Positions 35,372 to 44,402 are shown, counted from the first letter of the stretch. The stretch is DNA of 64,000 bases from an uncultured Clostridia bacterium (GCA_937916395.1 CALFTN010000059.1:1-64000), one strand, 5' to 3'. The notes: generated by a model not told the origin, from the sequence alone. Translations and numbers: made by a program.

Positions 35372-36703
35372 TTGAATTTAAAAGCAAATTTTGATAAATT
35401 GAAGAAAGCAACAACCATAAAAGAGCTTATAAATATTCTTGATTCTAGTTTTTTAATAAATGTGGCTTTTGTTATTTTAACGGCTATTACTCTGACACCT
35501 TTTATAGCACTTTTTACAGGCTATAACCTTTTTATGACAAATTATATATTGTTCTTTGGATTTTTGGGGTGTATTGTAACATTCGTTTCATTTTTAAAAA
35601 GCAGATTTTCTTTTGGTTTGAGCAATAAAGAATATTTCAAATGCAATATAATTCCTATATTTTTATTTATGATGCTTATATGGAGTGTTTTTTCCTGCAT
35701 ATTCTCAACTAATCCAGATATTTCTCTTTTGGGCTCTGCATACCGACAAGAAGGTCTTTTAATGTATTTTGCTTACTGTGGCTATTTCGGTTGTGGTTAT
35801 ATCACAGGCAAAGGCAACAAGCTACACATTTTATTTAATTTATTTACTACGGTTGCAATTATCTTAGCAATTTTTATGATAATTAATTCACCCAAACTTA
35901 ATACTATTTTTCACACGAGTCAAATAAATTCTGTTTTTTATAACCAAAATCATGCTGGTTACTATTTTTGTGTAGCGAGTATTTTAAGTTCTGTTGAGTT
36001 ACTGAAATTAGATTTAAAAGTAAAAAAAGATGGCTTAAAAATGATTCTAAGATTAATTATTATAGGTATTCTTCTTTACGGAAATATTCTCACAAATTCA
36101 ACTGGCTCATTTCTTGCAATAATTTTTGGTGGTTGTGCTTTAGTTTTCGCAACTGCACTTTACAATAGAAATTTGCTAAAACACACTATTTTTGTTTTCA
36201 TAACTTTTTTTATTGTAACAATAATTTCAATCTTTACAGGGAAAAATCCTTTACTAGATGCTCTTCAAGTTTTCATAGATTTTGGTACAATTATTAAAGA
36301 TACACGAAGCGAAGAAGCCTTATCAGCAGGTACTGACAGATGGCTTTTATGGCTACATACGATAGATTTTATAAAAGAAAAACCCTTTTTCGGTTTCGGA
36401 CCCGACAACTTAGCAGAAGCCTACTCAGCAGTAGGTCTTATTTTAGATTCACGCCCTCACAATGAGTTTTTACAGCACACCGCCGCATTAGGAATTCCTG
36501 CTGGTCTTTTATATTTAATCGCTATTATCACGTTCACGGTTACATATTTTAAAAAGAAGATAGAAAATCCCCTTATAATAGGGCTTGTTTGTACTGTAGG
36601 TGCTTATATATGTTCTTCCCTCTTCGGTAACACAATGTTCTACACATCACCTTTTTTCTTTATGATTTATGGAATGGCAACAAGCGTTTTAAAAAGAGCA
36701 TAA
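35372..36703 (+). CDS. O-antigen-ligase-like (Wzy/WaaL-type) membrane protein
   Basis: A 443-residue integral membrane protein with about ten to twelve segments. The periplasmic-type loop LHTIDFIKEKPFFGFGPDNL...DSRPHNEFLQHTAALG is the Wzy_C/O-antigen ligase signature with its conserved His and Arg/Pro. It would polymerise or attach glycans at the outer face of the membrane. Start is a TTG at 35372 with GGAAG upstream. It follows pdp by 11 bp and is the last gene before a terminator; the link to nucleoside salvage is not obvious. Confidence 0.82.
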   Translation: MNLKANFDKLKKATTIKELINILDSSFLINVAFVILTAITLTPFIALFTGYNLFMTNYILFFGFLGCIVTFVSFLKSRFSFGLSNKEYFKCNIIPIFLFMMLIWSVFSCIFSTNPDISLLGSAYRQEGLLMYFAYCGYFGCGYITGKGNKLHILFNLFTTVAIILAIFMIINSPKLNTIFHTSQINSVFYNQNHAGYYFCVASILSSVELLKLDLKVKKDGLKMILRLIIIGILLYGNILTNSTGSFLAIIFGGCALVFATALYNRNLLKHTIFVFITFFIVTIISIFTGKNPLLDALQVFIDFGTIIKDTRSEEALSAGTDRWLLWLHTIDFIKEKPFFGFGPDNLAEAYSAVGLILDSRPHNEFLQHTAALGIPAGLLYLIAIITFTVTYFKKKIENPLIIGLVCTVGAYICSSLFGNTMFYTSPFFFMIYGMATSVLKRA

Positions 36704-36706
36704 AAT

Positions 36707-36737
36707 AAAAGCACTTTGAAAAATTCAAAGTGCTTTT
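36707..36737. terminator. Bidirectional terminator
   Basis: 14-bp perfect stem (AAAAGCACTTTGAA with its complement at 36724-36737), loop 3 bases, T-run on either strand; between the converging membrane-protein and XRE genes. It overlaps the last codon of the XRE gene. Confidence 0.85.
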
Positions 36738-36984
36738 ATCTTATTCTGTTTTCTAACAAATCACTTGCTTTAAGATTCAATGCATCAGCAATACTGAACA
36801 AGATGTCTACTGAAAATGCTCTGACTAAATTAGGAGCTTCTATTGCACTTAAATGCGACCTGCTTATACCTGCTTTTTCAGCTAACTGTTCCTGACTCAT
36901 TCCACGTAGCTTTCTTGCAAAGGCTATAGTAATTCCTAATTCAATAAGTCTGTCTCTATTTGCAAATCCAGAATTTTTACTCAC
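36736..36984 (-). CDS. Small XRE-family repressor-like protein
   Basis: An 82-residue protein that is essentially one HTH_XRE domain: FARKLRGMSQEQLAEKAGIS, SRSHLSAIEAP and VDILFSIADALNLKASDLL. Start GTG at 36984 with GGAG nine bases upstream. It is divergent from a small gene at 37134, and two 18-base direct repeats in the intervening region overlap that gene's promoter, so it probably represses it and perhaps itself. Confidence 0.85.
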   Translation of the reverse strand: MSKNSGFANRDRLIELGITIAFARKLRGMSQEQLAEKAGISRSHLSAIEAPNLVRAFSVDILFSIADALNLKASDLLENRIR

Positions 36985-37042
36985 TCAATATCACTCCTTT
37001 ACTACCCTTTCCATTATATATTTATTTTATTCTCTAATAGTT

Positions 37043-37080
37043 TATTTTAAAAAGCACTTGACTATTTTAAAGAGCATTTG
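37043..37080. promoter_or_regulatory. Two-site operator: 18-base direct repeats 20 bp apart
   Basis: TATTTTAAAAAGCACTTG at 37043-37060 and TATTTTAAAGAGCATTTG at 37063-37080 agree at 16 of 18 positions with a 20-bp period, i.e. on the same face of the helix. They cover the -35 and the whole spacer of the promoter. Likely binding sites of the adjacent XRE protein. Confidence 0.7.
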
Positions 37081-37086
37081 TATAAT
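37058..37086 (+). promoter_or_regulatory. Near-consensus promoter of the small gene at 37134
   Basis: -35 TTGACT at 37058-37063, 17-bp spacer, -10 TATAAT at 37081-37086. Confidence 0.8.
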
Positions 37087-37133
37087 ATTTAGTACTAATA
37101 GTGAAAAAGGGTATTAAAGGGGATTTTAAAAAA

Positions 37134-37295
37134 ATGCAGAATAATGAGAATGATATGTATAAAGATATGTATTTCATATTAGCTGAAGGTATCACTGAAG
37201 CAATAACCGCCGATACAGCAGACGATATAAAACAAACTCTTATAAACGCTGTAGCGAAAACTGAAGACATTTATATAAAACATACATTAAAATAA
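37134..37295 (+). CDS. Small protein of unknown function (53 residues)
   Basis: A 53-residue acidic, helical protein (MQNNENDMYKDMYFILAEGI...). I do not recognise a family with certainty; short proteins with this MYKDMYF start occur in Clostridia, which is from memory. ATG at 37134 has AAAGGGGA about 10 bases upstream; a GTG at 37101 in frame would add 11 basic residues across that site. Strong promoter, two-site operator and terminator show it is a real, regulated gene. Confidence 0.65.
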   Translation: MQNNENDMYKDMYFILAEGITEAITADTADDIKQTLINAVAKTEDIYIKHTLK

Positions 37296-37339
37296 AAAAG
37301 AGGCTGTAAGAAACTTACGTTTTTTACAGCCTCTTTTTT
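37294..37339. terminator. Bidirectional terminator
   Basis: AAAAAAGAGGCTGTAA at 37294-37309 pairs with 37324-37339 (16 bp), loop 14 bases, between the small gene and glyS, which converge. Confidence 0.88.
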
Positions 37340-37343
37340 ATTT

Positions 37344-38726
37344 TTAGAATTCAATTTTTTCTTCAATATACTTAACTAAATCTGCGATTGGAATTCTTAC
37401 CTGCTCCATAGTATCTCTGTCGCGAACTGTTACGCAATTGTCTTCTTCACTCTCAAAGTCGTAAGTAATGCAGAATGGTGTACCGATTTCATCCTGACGG
37501 CGATATCTTTTACCAATTGAGCCTGCATCGTCAAATTCAACATTGAATTTCTTTGAAAGTGTAGTAAATACTTCTGTTGCTTTCTCATTTAATTTCTTTG
37601 AAAGTGGAAGCACTGCACATTTATATGGTGCAAGAGTTGGGTGAAGACGAAGAACAACACGTGTATCATTCTTTTCAGCATCTACAACCTCTTCATCATA
37701 AGCCTCTGTAAGAATTGCAAGGAAGAGTCTTTCAACGCCCAAAGATGGCTCAATAACATAAGGGATATATCTTTCGTTTGTTTCAGGGTCGAAATAATCA
37801 AGGCTTTTGCCTGATGTATTAATATGCTGAGTTAAGTCATAGTCAGTTCTGTCTGCAACACCCCAAAGCTCACCCCAACCGAATGGGAATAAGTATTCAA
37901 AGTCTGTTGTTGCTTTTGAGTAGAAGCAAAGCTCTTCTTTATCGTGGTCACGAAGACGAAGGTTTTCTGCTTTGATGTTTAATGAATAGAGCCAGTCACG
38001 GCAGAAACCACGCCAGTATTCGAACCACTCAAGGTCTGTGCCTGGTTTACAGAAAAATTCAAGCTCCATCTGTTCAAATTCACGAACACGGAAGATAAAG
38101 TTACCTGGTGTGATTTCGTTACGGAATGATTTACCAATTTGTGCAACACCGAAAGGCACTTTTTTTCTTGTTGTTCTTTGAATATTTGCAAAGTTAACAA
38201 AAATACCCTGTGCTGTTTCAGGTCTTAAATAAAGCTCGTTTTTACTATCCTCTGTAACGCCCTGGAATGTTTTGAACATTAAGTTAAACTGACGAATATC
38301 TGTAAAGTTGTGCTTACCACAATCAGGGCAAGGAATTGCCTTTTCTTTAATATAATCCATCATTTGTTCATTTGACCAGCCTGCAACTACAGTACCATCA
38401 AAATCTTCTATTAAGTTATCTGCTCTGTGACGTGTTTTACATTCACGGCAATCCATTAATGGGTCTGAAAAACCACCAAGGTGACCAGAGGCAACCCAAG
38501 TCTGTGGATTCATAAGAATTGCACTATCAAGACCTACGTTATATGGATTTTCCTGAATGAATTTTTTTCTCCACGCATTTTTGATATTGTTTTTAAGTTC
38601 AACACCTAATGGGCCGTAATCCCAGGTATTTGCAAGTCCACCATAAATCTCGCTACCTGCATACACAAAACCTCTGCCCTTACAAAGAGCAACAAGTTTT
38701 TCCATAGATTTTTCTGTGTTATTCAT
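37344..38726 (-). CDS. glyS: Glycyl-tRNA synthetase (single-chain, alpha2 type)
   Basis: A 460-residue class II synthetase of the archaeal/eukaryotic/Gram-positive dimeric type. N-terminal GRGFVYAGSEIYGGLANTWD, motif 2 FRNEITPGNFIFRVREFEQME and motif 3 EPSLGVERLFLAIL are intact, and an anticodon-binding domain closes the protein. It charges tRNA-Gly. Only 35 bp lie between it and the upstream ABC genes, so there is no room for a T-box; it may be read from the ABC operon or its own unseen promoter. Confidence 0.96.
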   Translation of the reverse strand: MNNTEKSMEKLVALCKGRGFVYAGSEIYGGLANTWDYGPLGVELKNNIKNAWRKKFIQENPYNVGLDSAILMNPQTWVASGHLGGFSDPLMDCRECKTRHRADNLIEDFDGTVVAGWSNEQMMDYIKEKAIPCPDCGKHNFTDIRQFNLMFKTFQGVTEDSKNELYLRPETAQGIFVNFANIQRTTRKKVPFGVAQIGKSFRNEITPGNFIFRVREFEQMELEFFCKPGTDLEWFEYWRGFCRDWLYSLNIKAENLRLRDHDKEELCFYSKATTDFEYLFPFGWGELWGVADRTDYDLTQHINTSGKSLDYFDPETNERYIPYVIEPSLGVERLFLAILTEAYDEEVVDAEKNDTRVVLRLHPTLAPYKCAVLPLSKKLNEKATEVFTTLSKKFNVEFDDAGSIGKRYRRQDEIGTPFCITYDFESEEDNCVTVRDRDTMEQVRIPIADLVKYIEEKIEF

Positions 38727-38761
38727 CTTTATCTATCCTTTCAAAAGAAATATAAATTACA

Positions 38762-40714
38762 TCAATAATCAGTAGAAAGCTTTTCTGTTGTTTCTACCAA
38801 GCCACCGAAGCCACTTTTATACATAGCATAATAAAGCCCATGCTTCTCTAAAAGTTCTTCATGAGTTCCACGTTCTCTTATAGTACCATTATCTATAAAC
38901 AGAATTTCGTCTGCCTTACGTATTGTAGAAAGTCTGTGAGCAACAACAAAGTTTGTTCTGCCCTTCATAACCTCATTCATACCTTTTTGAACAAGAAGCT
39001 CAGTTCTTGTATCAACAGAAGATGTCGCTTCATCAAGAATAAGAACCGCCGGATTTTTTAAGAACGCTCTTGCAATAGTAATAAGCTGCTTCTGACCACC
39101 AGAGAGATTTTCACCATTTTCTGTGATTCTCGTGTTATAGCCTTCAGAAAGTAGCTTTATAAACTCTTCTGCACCTGAAAGTCTGCAAGCCTCATAAATC
39201 TCCTCATCCGTTGCATCAAGCTTACCATAACGGATATTATCCATTATAGTTCCGTCAAAAAGCCAGGTTTCCTGTAAAACCATACCATAAAGCTTTCTTA
39301 AATCATCGCGCTTTACAGTTCTTATATCTTTATCATCAATGGTAATTTTACCACCTGTAACATCGTAAAAACGCATCAAGAGATTTACAAAAGTAGTTTT
39401 ACCAGCACCAGTAGGACCTACCAAAGCTACAAGGCTACCTTTTTTAACTGTTAAATCTAAATTCTCGATTAAAGGCTTGTCTTCTGAATAAGAGAATGAC
39501 ACATTCTCAAATTTGATACTTTCATTGAATACAAGCTCTTCACTTGTTGGTAAATCAACTTCACTTTCTTCATCAAAAAGCTTAAACACTCTTTCTGCAG
39601 AGGCCATACAAGACTGAATTGTGTTTGCTATTTGTGCGAGTGTTGACATTGGTGAAGTAAACAATTTGGAATATGTAATAAACGTAAGAATACCACCTAT
39701 TGAAAACGCCTTACCCATATCATAAAGCACTACGTCACCAACAGAGAAAACACCATTATTTACAATTAAATAACCGCCAATAATAGCAACTAAAATATAG
39801 CCGATGTTATCCATTAAGTTTATAAACGGAGCTATTGTGCCCGAAATAAACTGCGCTTTACTGCTTACTTCAACAAGCTCATCGTTTATATCGTTGAATT
39901 CATCTTCAGCTAATTGCTCTTGACCAAAAATTTTTACAATTTTATGACCTGTATAAATTTCTTCAACATGACCATTTAATTCCCCGGTTCTGTCCCATTG
40001 AGCTTTGAAGAGTTTTCTTGAAACCGAAAGAACCTTTAAAGCAATTACCGCTGTAAGAGGAACAAGCAAAACTATAAACAATGTCAAAAACCAGTTTGTA
40101 ATTACCATCATCACAAATACACCAACAATAGTAATCACTGAAGAAACTATTGAAATAAGGTTGTGCTGAAGTGTATTACTGATATTGTCAACATCGTTCA
40201 TTATACGGCTTAATATATCACCCTTTGAGTTACCGTCATAATATTTAAGAGGTAGCGCCGAAAGCTTCTCATTGATTTTTTCACGTAGTTCTCTTACAAC
40301 CTTTGCTGTGACACCTGCCATTACATACTGCTGAATGAATGAGAATACTGCCATTCCTCCATAAATAATGACGAGTGCTTTTACACACGGCAAAAGAGAT
40401 TCTGCTGAAATTAGACCACCGTTTAATTTAATTTCGACCTGCTTATTAAGTAAATCAAGCGCCTGACCTATATAATCAGGACCAAGCACACTGAAAACAG
40501 AAGAAATTGCACATGTTATTATAACAATTATAAATGCTATCTTTTGCTCCCAGATATAGCCCCAGAGCCTTTTTGCACTTGTTTTAAAAGACTCTGCTCT
40601 TTCTTCGCCCTCGTGTATTTCACGATATGAAGAATACCTGAGCTTACGTGTTGCACGTCTTCTTTCCAGACGTTCTAATCTTTTTTCATCTAAAACAGGA
40701 GTTGTTTTTTTCAT
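38762..40714 (-). CDS. ABC exporter half-transporter, canonical ATPase partner
   Basis: A 650-residue ABC exporter subunit: a basic, charged N-terminal extension (RLERRRATRKLR), six membrane segments, and a nucleotide-binding domain with Walker A GPTGAGKTT, signature LSGGQKQL, Walker B VLILDEATSSVD and H-loop VAHRLS. The start overlaps the upstream half-transporter stop as ATGA, which supports a heterodimer. The exported compound is unknown; such pairs are often multidrug exporters. Confidence 0.9.
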   Translation of the reverse strand: MKKTTPVLDEKRLERLERRRATRKLRYSSYREIHEGEERAESFKTSAKRLWGYIWEQKIAFIIVIITCAISSVFSVLGPDYIGQALDLLNKQVEIKLNGGLISAESLLPCVKALVIIYGGMAVFSFIQQYVMAGVTAKVVRELREKINEKLSALPLKYYDGNSKGDILSRIMNDVDNISNTLQHNLISIVSSVITIVGVFVMMVITNWFLTLFIVLLVPLTAVIALKVLSVSRKLFKAQWDRTGELNGHVEEIYTGHKIVKIFGQEQLAEDEFNDINDELVEVSSKAQFISGTIAPFINLMDNIGYILVAIIGGYLIVNNGVFSVGDVVLYDMGKAFSIGGILTFITYSKLFTSPMSTLAQIANTIQSCMASAERVFKLFDEESEVDLPTSEELVFNESIKFENVSFSYSEDKPLIENLDLTVKKGSLVALVGPTGAGKTTFVNLLMRFYDVTGGKITIDDKDIRTVKRDDLRKLYGMVLQETWLFDGTIMDNIRYGKLDATDEEIYEACRLSGAEEFIKLLSEGYNTRITENGENLSGGQKQLITIARAFLKNPAVLILDEATSSVDTRTELLVQKGMNEVMKGRTNFVVAHRLSTIRKADEILFIDNGTIRERGTHEELLEKHGLYYAMYKSGFGGLVETTEKLSTDY

Positions 40715-42468
40715 TCGTCACTCACCCCCGTTTTACTGAGCTGTGAGTCTGACATTTCTTTATAAACTTCACAGTTTTCTAAAAGCTCCTTATGGGTACC
40801 CATACCAACAATATCACCATTCTCAAGAACAATAATATTATCAGCATCTATTATAGTACCAACTCTTTGAGCGACAATTATTATTGCTGACTCTTTAAGA
40901 ACTGTTTTTAATTGTGCTCTTAATTTACTGTCTGTAATAAAGTCCAGAGCAGAGAAGCTATCATCAAACATATAGAACTTTGCTTTTTTGACAATCGCAC
41001 GTGCTATACAAAGCCTCTGCCTCTGACCACCAGAAAGGTTAGTACCATTCTGTGAAACCATACTGTTGAGCTTGTCTGGTAGCTTTTCTACAAAATCGCG
41101 TGATTGTGCAATTTCTAATGCTTCCCACAATTCCTCATCAGTAGCATCCTCATTACCATATCTTAAGTTATCTGCAATAGTTCCACTAAATAAAAATGCC
41201 TGCTGTGGAATATAGCCCAATTTTTCATAAATTGATGCAAAGTCCATTTCTCTGACATCAACGCCATCAATTAAAACAGCACCATCTGTAACATCATAAA
41301 AACGTGGAATTAAATTAAGCACTGTACTTTTACCACTGCCTGTGCTACCAATAATTGCAGTAGTTTCACCTTTTTTAGCAACAAAGTTAATATTATTGAG
41401 TGCTCTTTTTATATTACCATCTTCATCTTTATAATCGAAAACAACATTTCTAAATTCGATTGTGCCATCGTTTTCTGTGCCTGTTGTTTTTTCTCTTACT
41501 GTCATTTTTAATTCGTGGTCTAATATTTCATTAATTCTGTTTGCAGAAATCTTACCACGTGGAATCATGACAAACATAGCAGCAACTGAAGCTAATGCAA
41601 CAACTATAAACACAAGGTAAATTATAAAACCTTGCAAGTCACCTATAGTGTTACCTATTTCTTCAGGGTCGGTTAGTTTATTAATCTGATTATAACCTAC
41701 CACAATAAGCACTGCTATAATCATAAATACTAGAAGTGTCGCAACAGGAATAAGCCCTGCAAAAATTCTTGAAACCTTTAATGTAAGACCTGTTAATTCA
41801 TCATTTGCTTTTTTAAAGCGTCTTTCTTCATATTCTGTTCTGTTAAATGCTCTTATTACTCTTACGCCATTAAGCTTTTCTCTGGTTACAAGGTTGAGAG
41901 CGTCAACACCTTTTTGAATTTTACTAAAAAACGGAACAACCGTTTTTGCTATTACAAGTGCAATTATCGCTATAACAGGACAAACTATTAAAAGCACAAG
42001 TGAAAGACCCGGGTCCATAATTATTGCCATTACTGTGCCACCTACTAACATAATAGGCACAGAAATAATACTTCTTAAAAGTGCAATAAGTAATTCTCCT
42101 ATTTGCCTTATATCGTTTGTTGTTCTTGTAATGAGTGAAGGAACACCAATATCGTCAATATCGCCCTGTGAGAATGTCTGTACCTTGGAAAACACCATTC
42201 TTCTGAGGTCACCTGTAAAAAGAGCTGACACCTTGCTTGAGCAATAGCTATTGGCAATTGAAATAAGCATTGCTATTGTGCAAAGAACAATCATGACAAT
42301 ACCAATATTCTTTATGTAATTCAAATCACCTTTTGAAATACCATTATTTATAAGCTTTGACATCATAAGGGGAAAGCCCAATGTCATAACATTACTTATA
42401 GCCGCAAGAATAACTGTAAAGATTGCGAATCTTTTATGTGGTTTTAAATATTTAAAAAGTTTTATCAT
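40711..42468 (-). CDS. ABC exporter half-transporter with degenerate ATP site
   Basis: A 585-residue partner of the next gene. Walker A GSTGSGKST and signature LSGGQRQR are normal, but Walker B reads FYMFDDSFSALD (Asp instead of the catalytic Glu) and the H-loop His is Gln (VAQRVGT). This is the degenerate side of heterodimeric exporters such as TM287/288. ATG at 42468 (MIKLFKYL); an in-frame ATG at 42489 has no ribosome site and is less likely. First gene of the pair. Confidence 0.88.
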   Translation of the reverse strand: MIKLFKYLKPHKRFAIFTVILAAISNVMTLGFPLMMSKLINNGISKGDLNYIKNIGIVMIVLCTIAMLISIANSYCSSKVSALFTGDLRRMVFSKVQTFSQGDIDDIGVPSLITRTTNDIRQIGELLIALLRSIISVPIMLVGGTVMAIIMDPGLSLVLLIVCPVIAIIALVIAKTVVPFFSKIQKGVDALNLVTREKLNGVRVIRAFNRTEYEERRFKKANDELTGLTLKVSRIFAGLIPVATLLVFMIIAVLIVVGYNQINKLTDPEEIGNTIGDLQGFIIYLVFIVVALASVAAMFVMIPRGKISANRINEILDHELKMTVREKTTGTENDGTIEFRNVVFDYKDEDGNIKRALNNINFVAKKGETTAIIGSTGSGKSTVLNLIPRFYDVTDGAVLIDGVDVREMDFASIYEKLGYIPQQAFLFSGTIADNLRYGNEDATDEELWEALEIAQSRDFVEKLPDKLNSMVSQNGTNLSGGQRQRLCIARAIVKKAKFYMFDDSFSALDFITDSKLRAQLKTVLKESAIIIVAQRVGTIIDADNIIVLENGDIVGMGTHKELLENCEVYKEMSDSQLSKTGVSDE

Positions 42469-42573
42469 AAAAAATTCACATCCTCTCATAAATTCTTAAA
42501 ATCTCATAGATATACATTTTAATTATAACACAAATACACGCCCTATAGCAACAGTTTTTTGTCAATAAAAATA

Positions 42574-42600
42574 ACTGCCACAAGAAAAACTTGTAGCAGT
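42574..42600 (-). terminator. Terminator after the CHAP/lectin gene
   Basis: Imperfect stem ACTGCCACAAG at 42574-42584 with CTTGTAGCAGT at 42590-42600 (one mismatch), 5-base A loop; on the minus strand it is followed by TATTTTTATTG. Confidence 0.7.
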
Positions 42601-42609
42601 CGTTAATTA

Positions 42610-44247
42610 TTATTTAGACCATACAGCGTAAAGTGTAGTGTTTTCTGTAACGCTTATTTTTTCACCTGAATGATAGTCTGCTTCTTTTGCATTGCTTTTT
42701 GTAGCCCAACCTAAGAATTCAGAACCCTGCATTTCAGGAGTTATTTCACTTACAGCAAGCTTTACACCATCTTCAGCAACTTGTTCATTAGGGGTGTTTA
42801 CGCCACCATTTGCATCGTAAGTTACTGTGTGTTTTAAAGTTTCATCATATTCAATAACAAAACCGGTTAATGTCTTAGCTTCAAAAATATCTGCAACTGA
42901 CCAATTTGCTGAACCATCATTAAGCATAACAGCATAGTTTTCTTTGCCACTGTCAAACTTAACTTCTTCTGCATAATTTGAATAGTCAATTGTTGTAACC
43001 TCTCTCTTTGTGCCACATACACCTAAGTAATACTGTTCACAATCTTTAAGAAGAAGAGAAAGAAGTTTGTTTTCTGAATCTGTTTCTATTTCAGCTAACT
43101 TACCACCCTTTGCCTTAGCAAATGTAAGCGCTTGTTCGTAAGTTAAAGAACAATCATAAATTTCGTAACGACTACCACCGAATTTTGCAGTATTAGCAGG
43201 AATCATTTTATCTATTTCTAATTCACAGATAAAACCTGTTTTACGTTTATTGCTGATAGCCTCAGTCCAGCTACCATCAGAATTGATTGTAACCGCTGTT
43301 AAACTATCTCTGCTGGAGCCTGTTAAATTTGTGTAATCGTATGGCTCACCATTACCCCAGAAATACATTCCGTTTTCTGTTGAATCGTTTAAACCGATGT
43401 AATACTGATAATATGAACCATTTTCAATAATGTCGTTTACTAATTCTTGCTCTTTTTCACTTGTAATAGTTACAAGGTGACCACCCATAAGAGAGCATAC
43501 TGATTCTGCCTCATCATAAGGAATAGCCATATCAAAAAGTGCATAAATACTGTTTTCTGTTGTTTTTATAGCCTCTGCTCTGCCAATATTAGAAACAGTT
43601 GCAGAACGGTCCTGATAGTTAGGACGAGCTATATAATTGATTCGTGCGTGATTGTAAGCTGAGTAACCTGTAGAAACAGGATAAGTCAATGCTTTTACCT
43701 GATCTGACATATTACCTTCAACTGTATAAATATATTGGTCATCAACATCAACAATAAGACCAACGTGGTCAATACAACCATAGCTACCTGAACAAGTGCA
43801 ACTAAAAAGAAGGTCACCTGCTTCAACTGGCTTTGCACCAAATGGGAAACAATCAGCACCAACTGATGGAAGAATTGAATAATAAGAGTTACCAACTGCT
43901 GTCAATTTTGGGAAAACAGAAGCAGGTATACCTGCAACATAAGCACACCATGACACAAACACGTTGCACCAATAACTCTGGTTACCATACCATCTGCCAT
44001 ACTCTGTGTAGTTGTAACCGGTTTCACGATAACCTACCTGTGTTTTTGCAACATTACAGATATCTGTAATCTGGTCACCTGTTAACTCCACTTTACAAAG
44101 TGCTTTATAATATTCACTGCTCATATAAGATGAGGAGGCGCTGTATTCAACATTTTTAGCAGCTGCATTTACGCTGAACATTGGTACTGCTGTAAGAATT
44201 ACAACAAGAACAATTGCAAATGAGCGTTTAATTCTGCTTTTCATCAT
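42610..44247 (-). CDS. Secreted CHAP-domain hydrolase with two C-type lectin domains and a C-terminal bacterial repeat
   Basis: A 545-residue secreted protein. Signal peptide at 1-28 (ending VNAAAK). A CHAP amidase/endopeptidase domain at about 55-215, with catalytic Cys in YWCNVFVSWC (C94) and His in CIDHVGLIVDV (H161). Two C-type-lectin-like domains follow at about 230-344 and 357-467 (IPYDEAESVCSLMGGHLVTI, then SLTYEQALTFAKAKGGKLAEI). The end (472-545, VTYDANGG...LGWATKSNA...ENTTLYAVWSK) is a Listeria-Bacteroides (Flg_new/InlB B-type) repeat. The CHAP domain would cut peptidoglycan peptides; the lectin domains may bind wall or host glycans. No sortase motif or transmembrane anchor is seen. 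A second ATG follows immediately. Confidence 0.85.
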   Translation of the reverse strand: MMKSRIKRSFAIVLVVILTAVPMFSVNAAAKNVEYSASSSYMSSEYYKALCKVELTGDQITDICNVAKTQVGYRETGYNYTEYGRWYGNQSYWCNVFVSWCAYVAGIPASVFPKLTAVGNSYYSILPSVGADCFPFGAKPVEAGDLLFSCTCSGSYGCIDHVGLIVDVDDQYIYTVEGNMSDQVKALTYPVSTGYSAYNHARINYIARPNYQDRSATVSNIGRAEAIKTTENSIYALFDMAIPYDEAESVCSLMGGHLVTITSEKEQELVNDIIENGSYYQYYIGLNDSTENGMYFWGNGEPYDYTNLTGSSRDSLTAVTINSDGSWTEAISNKRKTGFICELEIDKMIPANTAKFGGSRYEIYDCSLTYEQALTFAKAKGGKLAEIETDSENKLLSLLLKDCEQYYLGVCGTKREVTTIDYSNYAEEVKFDSGKENYAVMLNDGSANWSVADIFEAKTLTGFVIEYDETLKHTVTYDANGGVNTPNEQVAEDGVKLAVSEITPEMQGSEFLGWATKSNAKEADYHSGEKISVTENTTLYAVWSK

Positions 44248-44280
44248 AGAATAATTTTGCCTTTCATAATTTTTGAGTAT

Positions 44281-44322
44281 TAATAATTATTTCAAAGTTG
44301 TTGCTAATTATTACAAAGTTGT
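44281..44322. repeat. Two tandem 21-bp direct repeats upstream of the CHAP/lectin gene
   Basis: TAATAATTATTTCAAAGTTGT and TGCTAATTATTACAAAGTTGT (each split here by 21 positions, 44281-44301 and 44302-44322) share CAAAGTTGT and AATTATT. A 21-bp period of a GTT-containing element resembles sites for LytTR-type regulators. Distance to the start codon is about 34 bp. Confidence 0.55.
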
Positions 44323-44356
44323 AACAATTGTTGCGAACGATAGTCATTGTACCACA

Positions 44357-44402
44357 TAAAAAGGTCTTTTACAATGCACAAGTTGCACTATAAAAGACCT
44401 TT
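44357..44402 (-). terminator. Terminator of the acyltransferase gene
   Basis: AAAGGTCTTTTA at 44360-44371 pairs with TAAAAGACCTTT at 44391-44402; loop 19 bases. On the minus strand it is followed by a T-run (TTTTTATG). About 140 bp separate it from the acyltransferase gene's stop. Confidence 0.6.

Noticed and set aside
37101..37133. Longer start (GTG) for the 53-residue gene
   Set aside because: It would run through the AAAGGGGA ribosome site and lies only 15 bp after the -10 element.
38727..38761. T-box leader upstream of glyS
   Set aside because: Only 35 bp separate it from the upstream coding region; no specifier or antiterminator hairpin is possible there.
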